This document shows positions 52,842-61,062 of a DNA stretch of 64,000 bases, in pieces; within the stretch, counting starts at the first letter, position 1, and each line of letters begins with the position of its first letter. Under the pieces are notes generated by a model that saw only the letters and a list, made by a program, of their open reading frames with translations, was not told where the DNA came from and did not search any database. The stretch spans positions 2,108,001 through 2,172,000 of the forward strand of contig NZ_CP046172.1 of NCBI RefSeq assembly GCF_011801145.1, given 5' to 3'. The stretch is from Nocardia arthritidis (GTDB lineage Bacteria > Actinomycetota > Actinomycetes > Mycobacteriales > Mycobacteriaceae). The translations under genes and the position numbers were made by a program.

Positions 52842-53813
52842 CCAACCGCCACCGCCGCGGCGAACCATCCCCTCACCGGTGACCGGACCCCGCTTCGACT
52901 GCTCCAGCCAGCCCGGAATCTTCATCAAAGTAGCCGGATGGATTCCAGGTGTCTGCCCCGTCGAGACACCGTGCCCGAGGGTGGGGACGTAGGAAGTCAA
53001 CCATTTGATAATCGTTGGCGCGTAAGGGTATGTGTAGTCGCCGACTGCCGCAAAGACACCCGGTGAACCCTCCTCCCCGCGGTCGCGCAAATGCAGCAGT
53101 TTGTCGACCAACGCCATTTCGATCAGATCGACATGCATATCGATCGGATCGGCGTCGCCGGTCACATCACGAGCGATGCCACGCACCCGTGGACCCGCGT
53201 CGGTTTGCACGCATCGCTGCGACCAGTGCAGCTGGCGATACTCGCCGGTGCTGGTGCGCACGACGACCCGCCCGGAGCCGGTGTCGCCCACTTTGACAGT
53301 TTTCAACCCCTGCCACAGATGGAGGACATCTCGCAGCCGCACAACCGGGCGGAAAAAATCGACAGGCCCGTAAGGCCCGTGCACCGACCGATCCCGGGCT
53401 TGTGCATCGGTGCCGGTGAGGTCCAGGAACCTTTCGTCCAACCACAGGCGCGGCGGCAAATCTTCCAGACCGATCTCCCATTCCCACACCGCCAACTCGG
53501 CGGCGCGACGCTCGGCTTGATCGGCGGTCGGGGCCAGCTGCACCGCGAACACGCTGCCGCCGATGCCCTTGACCGGCGCTGCGGCGATGGTCGCGCCCAG
53601 CACCGTCGATGCGGGCGCACTCACCTGCCGCTGCTCGGTCTGGCCGCTGCGTCTGACTTCGGCTATCAACTCTTCGACGAGCAGCTGCGCCGCGCCGCGC
53701 AGCGAATTCGCCACCCGCCGGAAATCACGAGCACGGCCGCCCTCGGCCAGGATCGCGACCTCGTCGCCGACGCTGGTCGTATCGACTAGTAGATCAATCG
53801 CAGGCTCAGCCAT
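52719..53813 (-). CDS. GAF/DUF5593-like protein, paralogue 3
   Basis: A 364-residue relative of the two genes at 46993 and 48460. An N-terminal GAF-like part (VGDEVAILAEGGRARDFRRVANSL, IAAAPVKGIGGSVFAVQLAPTAD) is followed by a PAS-like domain (WEWEIGLEDLPPRLWLDERFLDLTGTDAQ, GEYRQLHWSQRCVQTDAGPRVRGIARDVTGD) and a C-terminal domain with QAVFHGDVLDRNMFPTIGVMIVYPG. It is probably a sensory or signalling protein. The tail-to-tail overlap with the DUF3068 gene is 123 bp. Confidence 0.77.
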   Translation of the reverse strand: MAEPAIDLLVDTTSVGDEVAILAEGGRARDFRRVANSLRGAAQLLVEELIAEVRRSGQTEQRQVSAPASTVLGATIAAAPVKGIGGSVFAVQLAPTADQAERRAAELAVWEWEIGLEDLPPRLWLDERFLDLTGTDAQARDRSVHGPYGPVDFFRPVVRLRDVLHLWQGLKTVKVGDTGSGRVVVRTSTGEYRQLHWSQRCVQTDAGPRVRGIARDVTGDADPIDMHVDLIEMALVDKLLHLRDRGEEGSPGVFAAVGDYTYPYAPTIIKWLTSYVPTLGHGVSTGQTPGIHPATLMKIPGWLEQSKRGPVTGEGMVRRGGGGWLQAVFHGDVLDRNMFPTIGVMIVYPGDVSVVDLGGAPADQ

Positions 53814-53933
53814 AGCTAGCTCTCCGCTTGATTGCTCAGGTTTATGCAGCTAGCCCCGTGTATACCCGGCTACTGATCGTGCAGTACACGTTTGAGAGAG
53901 TGCGTCGGAAATTGGTTCCAATCAGAGACATCA

Positions 53934-53989
53934 GCCGGGGCTGATCTCCCACAATCGCGCCTGAACGACAGCTATCGTCGCCAATTGTG
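53934..53989 (+). promoter_or_regulatory. Conserved 56-bp leaderless promoter, copy A
   Basis: This stretch, ending in the GTG start of the AarF-type gene, aligns without gaps to 55393-55448 upstream of the acetyltransferase gene with 44 of 56 bases identical. Shared parts are CTGATCTCCCA and TATCGTCG followed by TTGTG. TATCGT probably is the -10 element, 11 bases before the start, so transcripts would be leaderless. Confidence 0.65.
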
Positions 53990-55393
53990 CGGCGCCGTGA
54001 CCGCTCGGCAGTTAAATCCCCAATACGCGCCCGGTCACGCCTGGACCGGGCGTCGAGGCTAGCGCGTATGGGCGGGCGGCTCGGTGTCTCGATGGCGCTG
54101 CACCGCGCCCGGCGCGTGTTCGCCTCTGCCGAGCGCCAGATCGAGCTGGACACCGCGTTCGAGGTGAAGACCGCCGACCAGGTGGCCGGGGTGCTCGGGA
54201 ACATGCGCGGCGCGGTCATGAAGATCGGCCAAATGGCCTCTTACCTCGACACCGGGGTTCCCGAGGCCGTCCGGGAGGTGTTCGCTGAACTCCGGCAGGA
54301 TGCTCCTGTGATGTCGGCGGATCTAGCTGCCGAGGTCATCGAGCGCGAGCTGGGTGCGGCACCCGGAGCGTTGTTCCTGGAATGGGATCCGGTGCCGATC
54401 GCTGCGGCCTCGATCGGGCAGGTTCATCGCGCCATCACCCGCGACGGCCAGGCCGTCGCGGTCAAAGTCCAATATCCCGGCGTCGACAAGGCCATCGAGG
54501 CCGATCTGGCGAACGCCGGGATGCTGTTCGGGATGCTCGCCCGGAGCCTCTTTCCAGGGCTCGCCCCCCGCCCGCTCGTCGAAGAAGTCCAGGCCCGCGT
54601 CATGGAGGAACTCGACTACCACGCCGAAGCACGCAATCAACAAGCCTTCGCTGACTACTACCGCGGGCACCCCGCCATTCACATACCGGAGGTAATGAGC
54701 GAACTGTCCAGCGCGCGAGTCCTGACCACCGAACTGGCCGAGGGAGCGCGGTTCGAGGAGTTGGTGACATGGGACCAGGAGGAGAAGAATCTCGCCGCCG
54801 AAACCATTTATCGGTTCGTTTACCGCAGCCTGTGGAGGATGCGCCACTTCAATGGAGATCCACACCCCGGCAACTACTTGTTTCAGCGCGGCGGGCAGGT
54901 CACCTTCCTCGACTTCGGGCTGACAAAGATCTTCACGGCCGCCGAGGTCGACCGGTTTGCCGAGATGGTCGATGCCATGGCGGTAAAGAAGGATCTACCG
55001 CGGTATCGGCGCGCCATCGAGGAAGCGGGCATGCTCCGGCCCAACATGCCCTTCTCCAACGAACAGATCTGGCGGTACTTCGGCCACTTCTACGAGTTCA
55101 TCGCCGACGACAAGACCGTGACCATCACCCCGGAATGGTCGACGCGGACAGTGAAGCAGTTCTTCTCCCCCGCCGGCGACCTCGCCGAGATCGCGAACGT
55201 GTCGAACCTACCGCCGGCATTTGTGATCATTCAACGGATCAACCTAGGGCTGATGTCGATTCTCGGTGCGCTCAACGCCCGCGGGAATTACCGCAGGATC
55301 GCGGAGGAGTTGTGGCCGTGGGTCGACGGGCCGCCGTCCACCGATCTCGGCCGAGCCGAAGCGGCCTGGCTGGCCTCGCGCCACCCCTCCTAG
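53987..55393 (+). CDS. AarF/UbiB (ABC1) atypical kinase-like protein
   Basis: A 468-residue protein of the ABC1/UbiB family. The diagnostic KxGQ is KIGQ (79-82). The alanine-rich loop is IAAASIGQVHRA (138-149), the VAVK lysine is 160, the catalytic loop is DPHPGN (291-296) and the metal-binding DFG is 309-311. Bacterial members act in quinone or isoprenoid lipid handling, and in actinobacteria often sit with secondary metabolism genes. It shares a promoter motif with the following GNAT gene, suggesting coordinate control. Confidence 0.9.
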   Translation: MRRRDRSAVKSPIRARSRLDRASRLARMGGRLGVSMALHRARRVFASAERQIELDTAFEVKTADQVAGVLGNMRGAVMKIGQMASYLDTGVPEAVREVFAELRQDAPVMSADLAAEVIERELGAAPGALFLEWDPVPIAAASIGQVHRAITRDGQAVAVKVQYPGVDKAIEADLANAGMLFGMLARSLFPGLAPRPLVEEVQARVMEELDYHAEARNQQAFADYYRGHPAIHIPEVMSELSSARVLTTELAEGARFEELVTWDQEEKNLAAETIYRFVYRSLWRMRHFNGDPHPGNYLFQRGGQVTFLDFGLTKIFTAAEVDRFAEMVDAMAVKKDLPRYRRAIEEAGMLRPNMPFSNEQIWRYFGHFYEFIADDKTVTITPEWSTRTVKQFFSPAGDLAEIANVSNLPPAFVIIQRINLGLMSILGALNARGNYRRIAEELWPWVDGPPSTDLGRAEAAWLASRHPS

Positions 55394-55448
55394 CCGGGAC
55401 TGATCTCCCAGAATCGGGCCTGAGCTGGGCTTATCGTCGTCAGTTGTG
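55393..55448 (+). promoter_or_regulatory. Conserved 56-bp leaderless promoter, copy B
   Basis: Gap-free match to 53934-53989 (44/56). It begins at the last base of the AarF gene and ends in the GTG start of the acetyltransferase. Confidence 0.65.
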
Positions 55449-56066
55449 GACCTCACCATCCGCCCCGTTCGGCGCGATGAGATCGCCGGGGCCGCTGATG
55501 TCCTGGCGGTCGCGTTCGCGGCCGACCCGGTGATGCGCCATCTGTGGCCGGGCGCGCGCCACCGACGATGGGCGCTGCCGCGCTATTTCCGCACCACGTT
55601 GACCATCCATCATGTGCCCTGGGGCGCAGTGGAGGTCGCCGTCACGCAGTCCGGAGACCTCGTCGGCGTCGCGGTGTGGGATCCGCCCGGCCGGTGGAAC
55701 AGCACCGTGGTCGAATTCGCCCGCGCGGGCCTGCCACTGGCGCTGGCATTCGGCCAGCGGATCCCGGCGGCTCTGCGCACCCGTAGGCGTCTCGACCGGA
55801 TCCACCCGCCCGCACCGCACTGGTATCTGTGTCACCTGGCCGTGCTCCCGGAGCGGCAGCGCCAGGGGATCGGCACCGCGCTGCTGCGCTCGCGGTGCGC
55901 CCGCTGCGACGACGGCAGTCAGGCCGCGTATCTGGTGTGCACGCGCGAATCGAACATGGCGTTGTACACGACCGCAGGATTCGCCACGACTACCCCGTTC
56001 GAGCTGGACGGCATGCCGTTGTGGCCGATGTGGCGCCACCCGCACCCTCGCACGGCAAAGCGATAG
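55446..56066 (+). CDS. GNAT-family N-acetyltransferase
   Basis: A 206-residue acetyl-CoA-dependent acetyltransferase. The family core is WYLCHLAVLPERQRQGIGTALLRSRC, with the Q/RxxGxG/A acetyl-CoA loop (RQGIGTA). It is followed by AAYLVCTRESNMALYTTAGFATTTPFELDG. GTG 55446 directly follows the conserved promoter block. The substrate is unknown; small-molecule or antibiotic acetylation is possible. Confidence 0.9.
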   Translation: MDLTIRPVRRDEIAGAADVLAVAFAADPVMRHLWPGARHRRWALPRYFRTTLTIHHVPWGAVEVAVTQSGDLVGVAVWDPPGRWNSTVVEFARAGLPLALAFGQRIPAALRTRRRLDRIHPPAPHWYLCHLAVLPERQRQGIGTALLRSRCARCDDGSQAAYLVCTRESNMALYTTAGFATTTPFELDGMPLWPMWRHPHPRTAKR

Positions 56067-56117
56067 TTACCGACCGTGTGGGCGTCACACCGCGATCGGG
56101 AACCACAGTGCCGCATC

Positions 56118-57512
56118 ATGGGACCGGTGAGCGCATCGAAGGGTTCGTCGCGGTCCCTGCCGCATCCACGCGGACGGGTGCCGCTGCTCGGGGACGTACT
56201 GACCCTCGACCTGGCCCGGCCGACCCAGCAGGCGGCCCGCGACGCGCGCCGGCTCGGCGGCATCTTCGAGCGCCTGATCTTCACCGAGCCGGTCGTCATC
56301 GTCTCGGCCACCGATCTGATCGAGCAGGTCGGTGGCGAGGACCACTGGGCCAAACACGTTGGCGCCATCCTGAAACCGCTGCGGGAGATCGCCGGGCCCG
56401 GCCTGTTCACCGCGTTCAACAACGAACCCGCCTGGGGAGCCGCGCATCGAATCCTGGTGCAGGGCTTCACGAAAGAAGCGATGCGCGGCTATCACCCCAC
56501 CATGGTCGCCGTCGTCGACGATCTCCTGGAATACTGGCGCAGCCGCGGCGATGAGTGGATCGATGTCGTCGACGACGCGAACCAGCTGGCGCTCGAGATC
56601 ATCGGCCGTGCCGGGTTCGGGTGGTCGGCCGGCGGGTTCGCCGAGCGGGGGCCGTTCGGCGCGCGGCTGCGGCGCGGGCTGACCTATCTCAACAGGGCCG
56701 TCAACCTGCCGACTTTCGTGAGATCCACGGTGCTGCGGCGGCAGACGGCTCAGCACCACCGCGATATCGCGTACCTGCACACCGTCGTCGACGAGATGAT
56801 CGCCGCGCGCCGCGCTGCGGCCGAACCACGGCCCGACCTGCTCGAGCTGATGCTGACCACACCGGATCCGGCCACCGGGAACCGGCTCGACGCCGCCGCG
56901 ATCCACTCCCAATGCGTCACCATGCTGGTCGCCGGACACGAAACAAGCGCGGCCGCACTGTCTTTCGCGCTCTACGAACTGGCGCGCCACCCCGAGATCG
57001 CCAGCAAGGCCCGCGCGGAAATCGATACCGTCCTCCCGGCGGCGGGCACGCCGATCGGCTACAACGACATCGCGCGCCTGCGATATCTGCGCCGGATCAT
57101 CGACGAGACCCTGCGGCTGTGGCCGGTCGCGCCTGGGTTTTTCCGGGAGGCCACTGGCCCGGTGACCCTCAACGGGCACGAATTCGCGCGCGGAGACTGG
57201 GTTTTCGTGTTGACCCTGGCCGCGCACCGCGACCACGACGCGTGGGGCGCCGACGCCGATCAGTTCGACCCCGACCGCTGGCTACCGGAACGACTGCGCC
57301 AACTCGGACCCCACATCTACAAGCCTTGGGGCACCGGGCCCCGCGCCTGCATCGGCCGCATCTTCGCGCTACACGAGGTGACCTTGGCGCTCGCGCATAT
57401 CCTGCGCGCGTTCGACCTGCACCCCGAACCCGGCTACGACCTGATCGTCAACGAGCAGATCACGCTCAAACCACACCGGTTCCGACTGCGGCTCACATCC
57501 CGGGCCTTATAG
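56118..57512 (+). CDS. Cytochrome P450
   Basis: A 464-residue haem monooxygenase. The oxygen-binding I-helix motif is AGHETS (272-277), the K-helix ETLR has Glu330 and Arg333, and the haem ligand is Cys411 in KPWGTGPRACIGR, a slightly altered FGxGxRxCxG. The N-terminal wording (LPHPRGRVPLLGDVLTLD, LFTAFNNEPAWGAAHRILVQGF) resembles the haem domain of CYP102-like fatty-acid hydroxylases, but no reductase is fused or adjacent. It needs separate redox partners. It follows the GNAT gene on the same strand. Confidence 0.93.
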   Translation: MGPVSASKGSSRSLPHPRGRVPLLGDVLTLDLARPTQQAARDARRLGGIFERLIFTEPVVIVSATDLIEQVGGEDHWAKHVGAILKPLREIAGPGLFTAFNNEPAWGAAHRILVQGFTKEAMRGYHPTMVAVVDDLLEYWRSRGDEWIDVVDDANQLALEIIGRAGFGWSAGGFAERGPFGARLRRGLTYLNRAVNLPTFVRSTVLRRQTAQHHRDIAYLHTVVDEMIAARRAAAEPRPDLLELMLTTPDPATGNRLDAAAIHSQCVTMLVAGHETSAAALSFALYELARHPEIASKARAEIDTVLPAAGTPIGYNDIARLRYLRRIIDETLRLWPVAPGFFREATGPVTLNGHEFARGDWVFVLTLAAHRDHDAWGADADQFDPDRWLPERLRQLGPHIYKPWGTGPRACIGRIFALHEVTLALAHILRAFDLHPEPGYDLIVNEQITLKPHRFRLRLTSRAL

Positions 57513-57938
57513 CCCCGGGACGCCGACTCCAACAGGCGGCTCCCTCGGTGCGCGCGGGCGGCTTCAGCGAGACAGTCTCACGACGGCTTCGCAAACGAAG
57601 TCGACACGAAATCAGCCGTGAGATTACGAAGCGCGGCGCGAGACCCTACAACCAGCTTGTAGGATCTCCGCGCCAACTTCGTCTTGCCGAGGCTGTGACC
57701 TGGGGCGTTCCTGTTGTCTCACAACACCTTCGCGACGTTGTGGTCTCATAAGGCGCTTCGTATCCTCAGGCTGGCCCTGATTGATCTCGGCAGAGCAGAT
57801 GATCTGACCTGCCGAGTCTCAGCTCCGTGGCCGAATGCGAAGTCGATACGAAGTCGGCTGTCCTGTGCCAGTGAATCGTCCTCGGGGTGGGCCCGTTGAC
57901 CTGCGGTGAGGAATTTTGATTGGCGAACTGGGCGTCGG
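57513..57938. other. Structured intergenic region
   Basis: There is no gene in 426 bp. It is filled by inverted repeats of the family also present at 61.4-61.8 kb; see the repeat entry at 57560-57720. Confidence 0.6.
57560..57720 (-). repeat. Structured repeat unit, copy 1
   Basis: Read on the minus strand the order is CAGGTCACAGC, then a hairpin (CCTACAA/TTGTAGG at 57645-57663 inside a longer GC-rich stem), GTAGGGTC, AATCTCA, a variable inverted repeat and GTGAGACT. The same order and blocks recur at 61437-61586. The unit is non-coding and strongly foldable. Confidence 0.6.
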
Positions 57939-58280
57939 TCACGGCCGCTGAGGATCGTCGGGATCGGGGGATTGTGCCATTGGATCTTGCTCGTTTTCGC
58001 GTGCGTGGACCATCTGTGGGACGAGGGGGATGGCGTCGGGGAATTTCGCTGCGCGGGTGTAGGCGTCGTGGTCGGTGCCGAGGCCGCGGTGGTGGTTGAG
58101 GGTCTGGAGGGTGAGCAGCCGGTGCCGCCAGTGCAGCGGGATCGTGTTCGGTGTTGCTGGCCAGGGCTCGATGGCCGCGAGGGCGGATTCGTGGGCGTAG
58201 ATCAGCTGCTGGGGTGTGTGTCGGCGCAGGAGCCGGTTGAGGCGATGCTGGGCGGCGATGATGTCGGGGCAGGCGGTCAC
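57939..58280 (-). CDS. Small hypothetical protein
   Basis: A 113-residue histidine- and arginine-rich protein (IIAAQHRLNRLLRRHTPQQLIYAHESALAAIEPWP, LHWRHRLLTLQTLNHHRGLG). Start GTG 58280 is chosen because sequence upstream is a 31-bp repeat. No family is recognised. It could be part of the surrounding repeat or phage-like material. Confidence 0.5.
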   Translation of the reverse strand: MTACPDIIAAQHRLNRLLRRHTPQQLIYAHESALAAIEPWPATPNTIPLHWRHRLLTLQTLNHHRGLGTDHDAYTRAAKFPDAIPLVPQMVHARENEQDPMAQSPDPDDPQRP

Positions 58281-58792
58281 CACGCATGTCGTTTGCCGCC
58301 GTTGTGGGACCGCCACGTTGCCAGTCGTGGGACCACCTACAGCAGATGATCCGCTGAGCGAACATGTTCCAGATCCGCAATGCGGACCGATCATGGCGAC
58401 GGCGATCGAACACACCAAAATGCCGAATTGAGTGTGTTTAGCCGACGTGCCGGGTAGGCGTTCGGCTGCATGTGACACGGCACCATATCTGTCACTTCGG
58501 CGGCGCATCTGTCACCGGACGGTACCAGTTGGGGGTGTAGCGGGCGGGGACTCGCGTTCGCGACTCTGTATGGCGCTGTGCAGGATTGGTGACGGCGCTG
58601 GCTCGCGAACCTGTGTGGGTGCCGGGCGTGTCGGGGAACCTGATGTTTCTGAATCGGGACGTCGCAATCGGTTCGCGATGTGACGATAAAGGGCGCTGTC
58701 GTGGGGCATGCCGTTGACGTTGAGGTCAGGGCACGATGTCCGATTTATGCCCCGTTCGCCGATGGCAACCGGATCGAGGTTGGGAGACAGAC
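58281..58792. other. Intergenic region
   Basis: 512 bp holding the 31-bp repeat at 58306-58336 and, near 58480-58525, two ATCTGTCAC repeats that recall insertion-sequence ends. There is no transposase and no convincing gene. Confidence 0.45.
58306..58336 (-). repeat. 31-bp inverted repeat, left copy
   Basis: The complement of this stretch matches 61381-61411 at 29 of 31 positions (core ACGACTGGCAACGTGG). The two copies face each other across 3 kb. Confidence 0.7.
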
Positions 58793-59122
58793 ATGGCCTT
58801 GAAGAGCGTTACCAACCAAAGCTTTGATTTCGATGTGCTCGCGAGCGATATGCCGGTGGCAGTCCATTTCTACGCAGACTGGTCTGAGCCATGCACGCGG
58901 ATCGGTCCCATCCTGGAGGCGATTGCTAGGGACTACGGCGACCAGCTCGGCGTCGTCCGGCTCAACATCGACCAGAACCCCGCGACCGCCAAGAAATATG
59001 GGGTCGTAGACGTCCCGACGATTAACGTCTACCGGGGCGGAGAGGTCGTCAAGACCATCGTCGGGGCGAAGCCGAAGGCAGCGATCGAGCGGGAGCTCAG
59101 TCCGTTCATCGATCTGCCGTAG
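58793..59122 (+). CDS. Thioredoxin-like protein with a single active-site cysteine
   Basis: A 109-residue thioredoxin fold: VAVHFYADWSEPCTRIGPILEAIA, then VVRLNIDQNPATAKKYGVVDVPTINVYRGGEVVKTIVGA. The active site reads WSEPC instead of WCGPC: Ser31 replaces the attacking cysteine while Cys34 remains. The cis-proline (Pro75) is kept. ATG 58793 has a GGGAG site. It cannot act as a normal dithiol reductase and may be a monothiol, a chaperone-like variant or a trap for partners. Confidence 0.88.
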   Translation: MALKSVTNQSFDFDVLASDMPVAVHFYADWSEPCTRIGPILEAIARDYGDQLGVVRLNIDQNPATAKKYGVVDVPTINVYRGGEVVKTIVGAKPKAAIERELSPFIDLP

Positions 59123-59501
59123 CAGCCAACCGGCGGCCGACGCACGCTCATGCCGCTGATGGCGCTGACCAAACCGGCACTGAGGGGGCAGCCGAGGGTC
59201 AGCGGGCCGAGGTCGTTCGGAGCACCGAACGCGCCATCATGCCGATTACGTGTCGTTCGTCTGAATCTGCAATTTTGCGTCGGCCGGCTTGGGTACGACG
59301 GCTCTGTGGTGGCACAGCATCGGTTCACCCCGCGCGGTCGGGCGGGCGTCCGGCCCGGCCAAAACGGCCACCGGAGTGCGAATCGGGCTCATACTGGTTC
59401 GGCCGGGGCTTCACAACCAAAGTTGGCGTGGCTCAACGTTATCCGGCCAACGTTCGCGCCGTTGCCGTAGTGCTCGAGGGCACGCATCCCAGGAGGCGCA
59501 C
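59123..59501. other. Intergenic region with duplicated promoter-like block
   Basis: 379 bp without a clear gene. Its second half (from CATGCCGATTACG near 59238 to about 59400) resembles 60268-60414, upstream of another small gene. Confidence 0.5.
59359..59400 (+). promoter_or_regulatory. Shared upstream element, copy A
   Basis: A 42-bp gap-free match (30 identical) to 60373-60414, including an identical GCTCATACTGG. It lies about 100 bp before the 59502 gene. Confidence 0.5.
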
Positions 59502-60152
59502 GTGACTGAGATCGACCCCGCAGACCAGGAACCGTTTGTGCCGCCTTCGAAGGTGGATGAGGAGGAGACCAATCAGCGAGACCCATCTACTTTGGCACAC
59601 GGCAGGATTTACAACGATTTCCCCGAAAGCATCACTGTCGTACGGGCCTCCGGCGGAAAGACTCGGCACCTGGTTACCGTGGCTCCCCGCAGCAGCACCG
59701 AAGCGGATTGGTGGGAAACCGACGAACTATGGCTAACGATCAACACAGGCCTCAAATACCACGTCGACTTCCAGCCCCTGCCCTGGAATGGCCCCAAGCT
59801 GACGTATCAGTACTATCGGCGCCTGCCAGCCGGTACGACCAACGCCACCGACTTGGTTCGCGGCTCGCTATCGGAGACCGCCGTGCGCGATGAAGCCGTA
59901 CAGTCCCCGAGAACATCGAGACCCTCGAAGCCCCGAGGCGCAACAGATTCCGATCACTATTACCGCCCCCGACCTACCCGCCCCCGCCGTCGACGCCCGC
60001 GACGCGCTACTGGCAGCCATCGCCGCCGAAGCCCAAACGATCACCGCCAAGCAATCGGGCAAGGGCGCCGAGGCATTGGAGACACTTGCTCGCGCCTACC
60101 TGCTGGTGAGCGGGGGAGCCGCTACGGTTCCGCCTTCATCCAGGATGCGTAA
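59502..60152 (+). CDS. Hypothetical protein
   Basis: GTG 59502 follows CCAGGAGGCG. The first roughly 130 residues are acidic and plausible (RIYNDFPESITVVRASGGKTRHLVTVAPRSSTEADWWETDELWLTINTG). After about 59890 the frame becomes Arg/Pro-rich and looks out of frame, while a second frame (59890-60219) gains coding character. Either the genes overlap by 263 bp or a frameshift joins them. No family is recognised. Confidence 0.55.
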   Translation: MTEIDPADQEPFVPPSKVDEEETNQRDPSTLAHGRIYNDFPESITVVRASGGKTRHLVTVAPRSSTEADWWETDELWLTINTGLKYHVDFQPLPWNGPKLTYQYYRRLPAGTTNATDLVRGSLSETAVRDEAVQSPRTSRPSKPRGATDSDHYYRPRPTRPRRRRPRRATGSHRRRSPNDHRQAIGQGRRGIGDTCSRLPAGERGSRYGSAFIQDA

Positions 60153-60219
60153 CCTCACCGTCGGGCATGGGATCAGCGCCTCGTCCGGAGAGTATGTCGA
60201 CATGGTGATACCGGAGTGA
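59890..60219 (+). CDS. Hypothetical protein overlapping previous gene
   Basis: 109 residues with good third-position GC (ITITAPDLPAPAVDARDALLAAIAAEAQTITAKQSGKGAEALETLARAYLLVSGGA). The ATG at 59890 lacks a good ribosome site, so it may be the shifted continuation of the 59502 gene. Confidence 0.55.
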   Translation: MKPYSPREHRDPRSPEAQQIPITITAPDLPAPAVDARDALLAAIAAEAQTITAKQSGKGAEALETLARAYLLVSGGAATVPPSSRMRNLTVGHGISASSGEYVDMVIPE

Positions 60220-60372
60220 TTCGCAAGATCAACGGGCAGTGCCTCACGGGGCACGCAATACACGCACATGCCGATTATGGGCCTTTGCCCTTATCTGCGA
60301 TTCGAGTTGCCGAGCCTGGTTCCGGCAACTTCGCGTGGGCGCTACGTCTATTCCGGGGTGCGCCGTGCCTGA

Positions 60373-60414
60373 TCGAAACGGCCCCTGGGGTGTGAACTGC
60401 GCTCATACTGGCCA
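60373..60414 (+). promoter_or_regulatory. Shared upstream element, copy B
   Basis: Matches 59359-59400 (30/42). It lies just before the ribosome site (GAGAGGAGC) of the frameshifted gene at 60436. CATACTGG could be the -10 region. Confidence 0.5.
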
Positions 60415-60435
60415 GGACGGCGAGAGGAGCACGAA

Positions 60436-60754
60436 ATGGCAACCGCCACAGATTTTTCCAGCTTGGCCAAGGGAACCAAGATCATAATCACTCGGTACGG
60501 TGGGGCAAAGTCGCGGGGAACTATCAAGGGATCGATGGCAACGATGTCCTGCTGGATGTCCCGCACACCGGCGTAGGAAATCCAACCAAGGTCGGGATCG
60601 ACGGAACTGTCGGTTACTCCGCGCCGGGGGAAGTTGCTTACAAACGCGAGCGGGAGCCCTGGACCAGATCGCCTCCTGGAAAACCGACGCCGAACAGTCG
60701 GCATGGCTGGCGGAACGGGCTCAAGTTGGGCTCATCTTCGAGCAGGAACCCTGA
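60436..60754 (+). pseudogene. Small hypothetical gene with two frameshifts
   Basis: ATG 60436 has a good site (GAGAGGAGC). MATATDFSSLAKGTKIIITRYGGAKSRGTIKG is coherent, but the frame then closes after 46 codons. Shifting by -1 in the G run at 60528-60530 continues it as IDGNDVLLDVPHTGVGNPTKVGIDGTVGYSAPGEVAY. Another -1 shift near 60657 leads to LDQIASWKTDAEQSAWLAERAQVGLIFEQEP and a stop. Two lost bases in one small gene imply a pseudogene or sequence errors. Confidence 0.5.
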
Positions 60755-61062
60755 GCCAACACGGACCCGCGCAGGGATCTCGGATCTACCACGGCTCGAG
60801 AACTCGGGCGCGGCACTCGAGGCGGAGCCGAGACCGGCTGCACCGAAGGGCATCCTGAGATGCCGCTGGGCGAGCGTTCTGTATCCCGAGACCGAACTGA
60901 CGCAGAACGTTCGCTAGTGCCGCTAACGTGACGCAGCGTGGCTCGTTGCGTCACCGGCCCGCCGCGCCAGAACGGCGACTACCGTTCGGACCGGTGGAAT
61001 GAAAAACGTTGACACAGAAGCATTCCCCGGCAGAGGACGGGCCGCCCTGGGATGATGGGCCG
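60755..61062. other. Intergenic region
   Basis: 308 bp; nothing beyond short unsupported open frames. Confidence 0.45.

Noticed and set aside
57906..58349. Plus-strand open frame over the small hypothetical gene
   Set aside because: Gly/Val-rich shadow of the minus-strand frame, which has the more protein-like composition.
58432..58683. Protein-coding gene or IS remnant near 58.5 kb
   Set aside because: The open frame lacks family character. Two ATCTGTCAC repeats resemble IS ends, but no transposase fragment follows, so it is not listed as an element.
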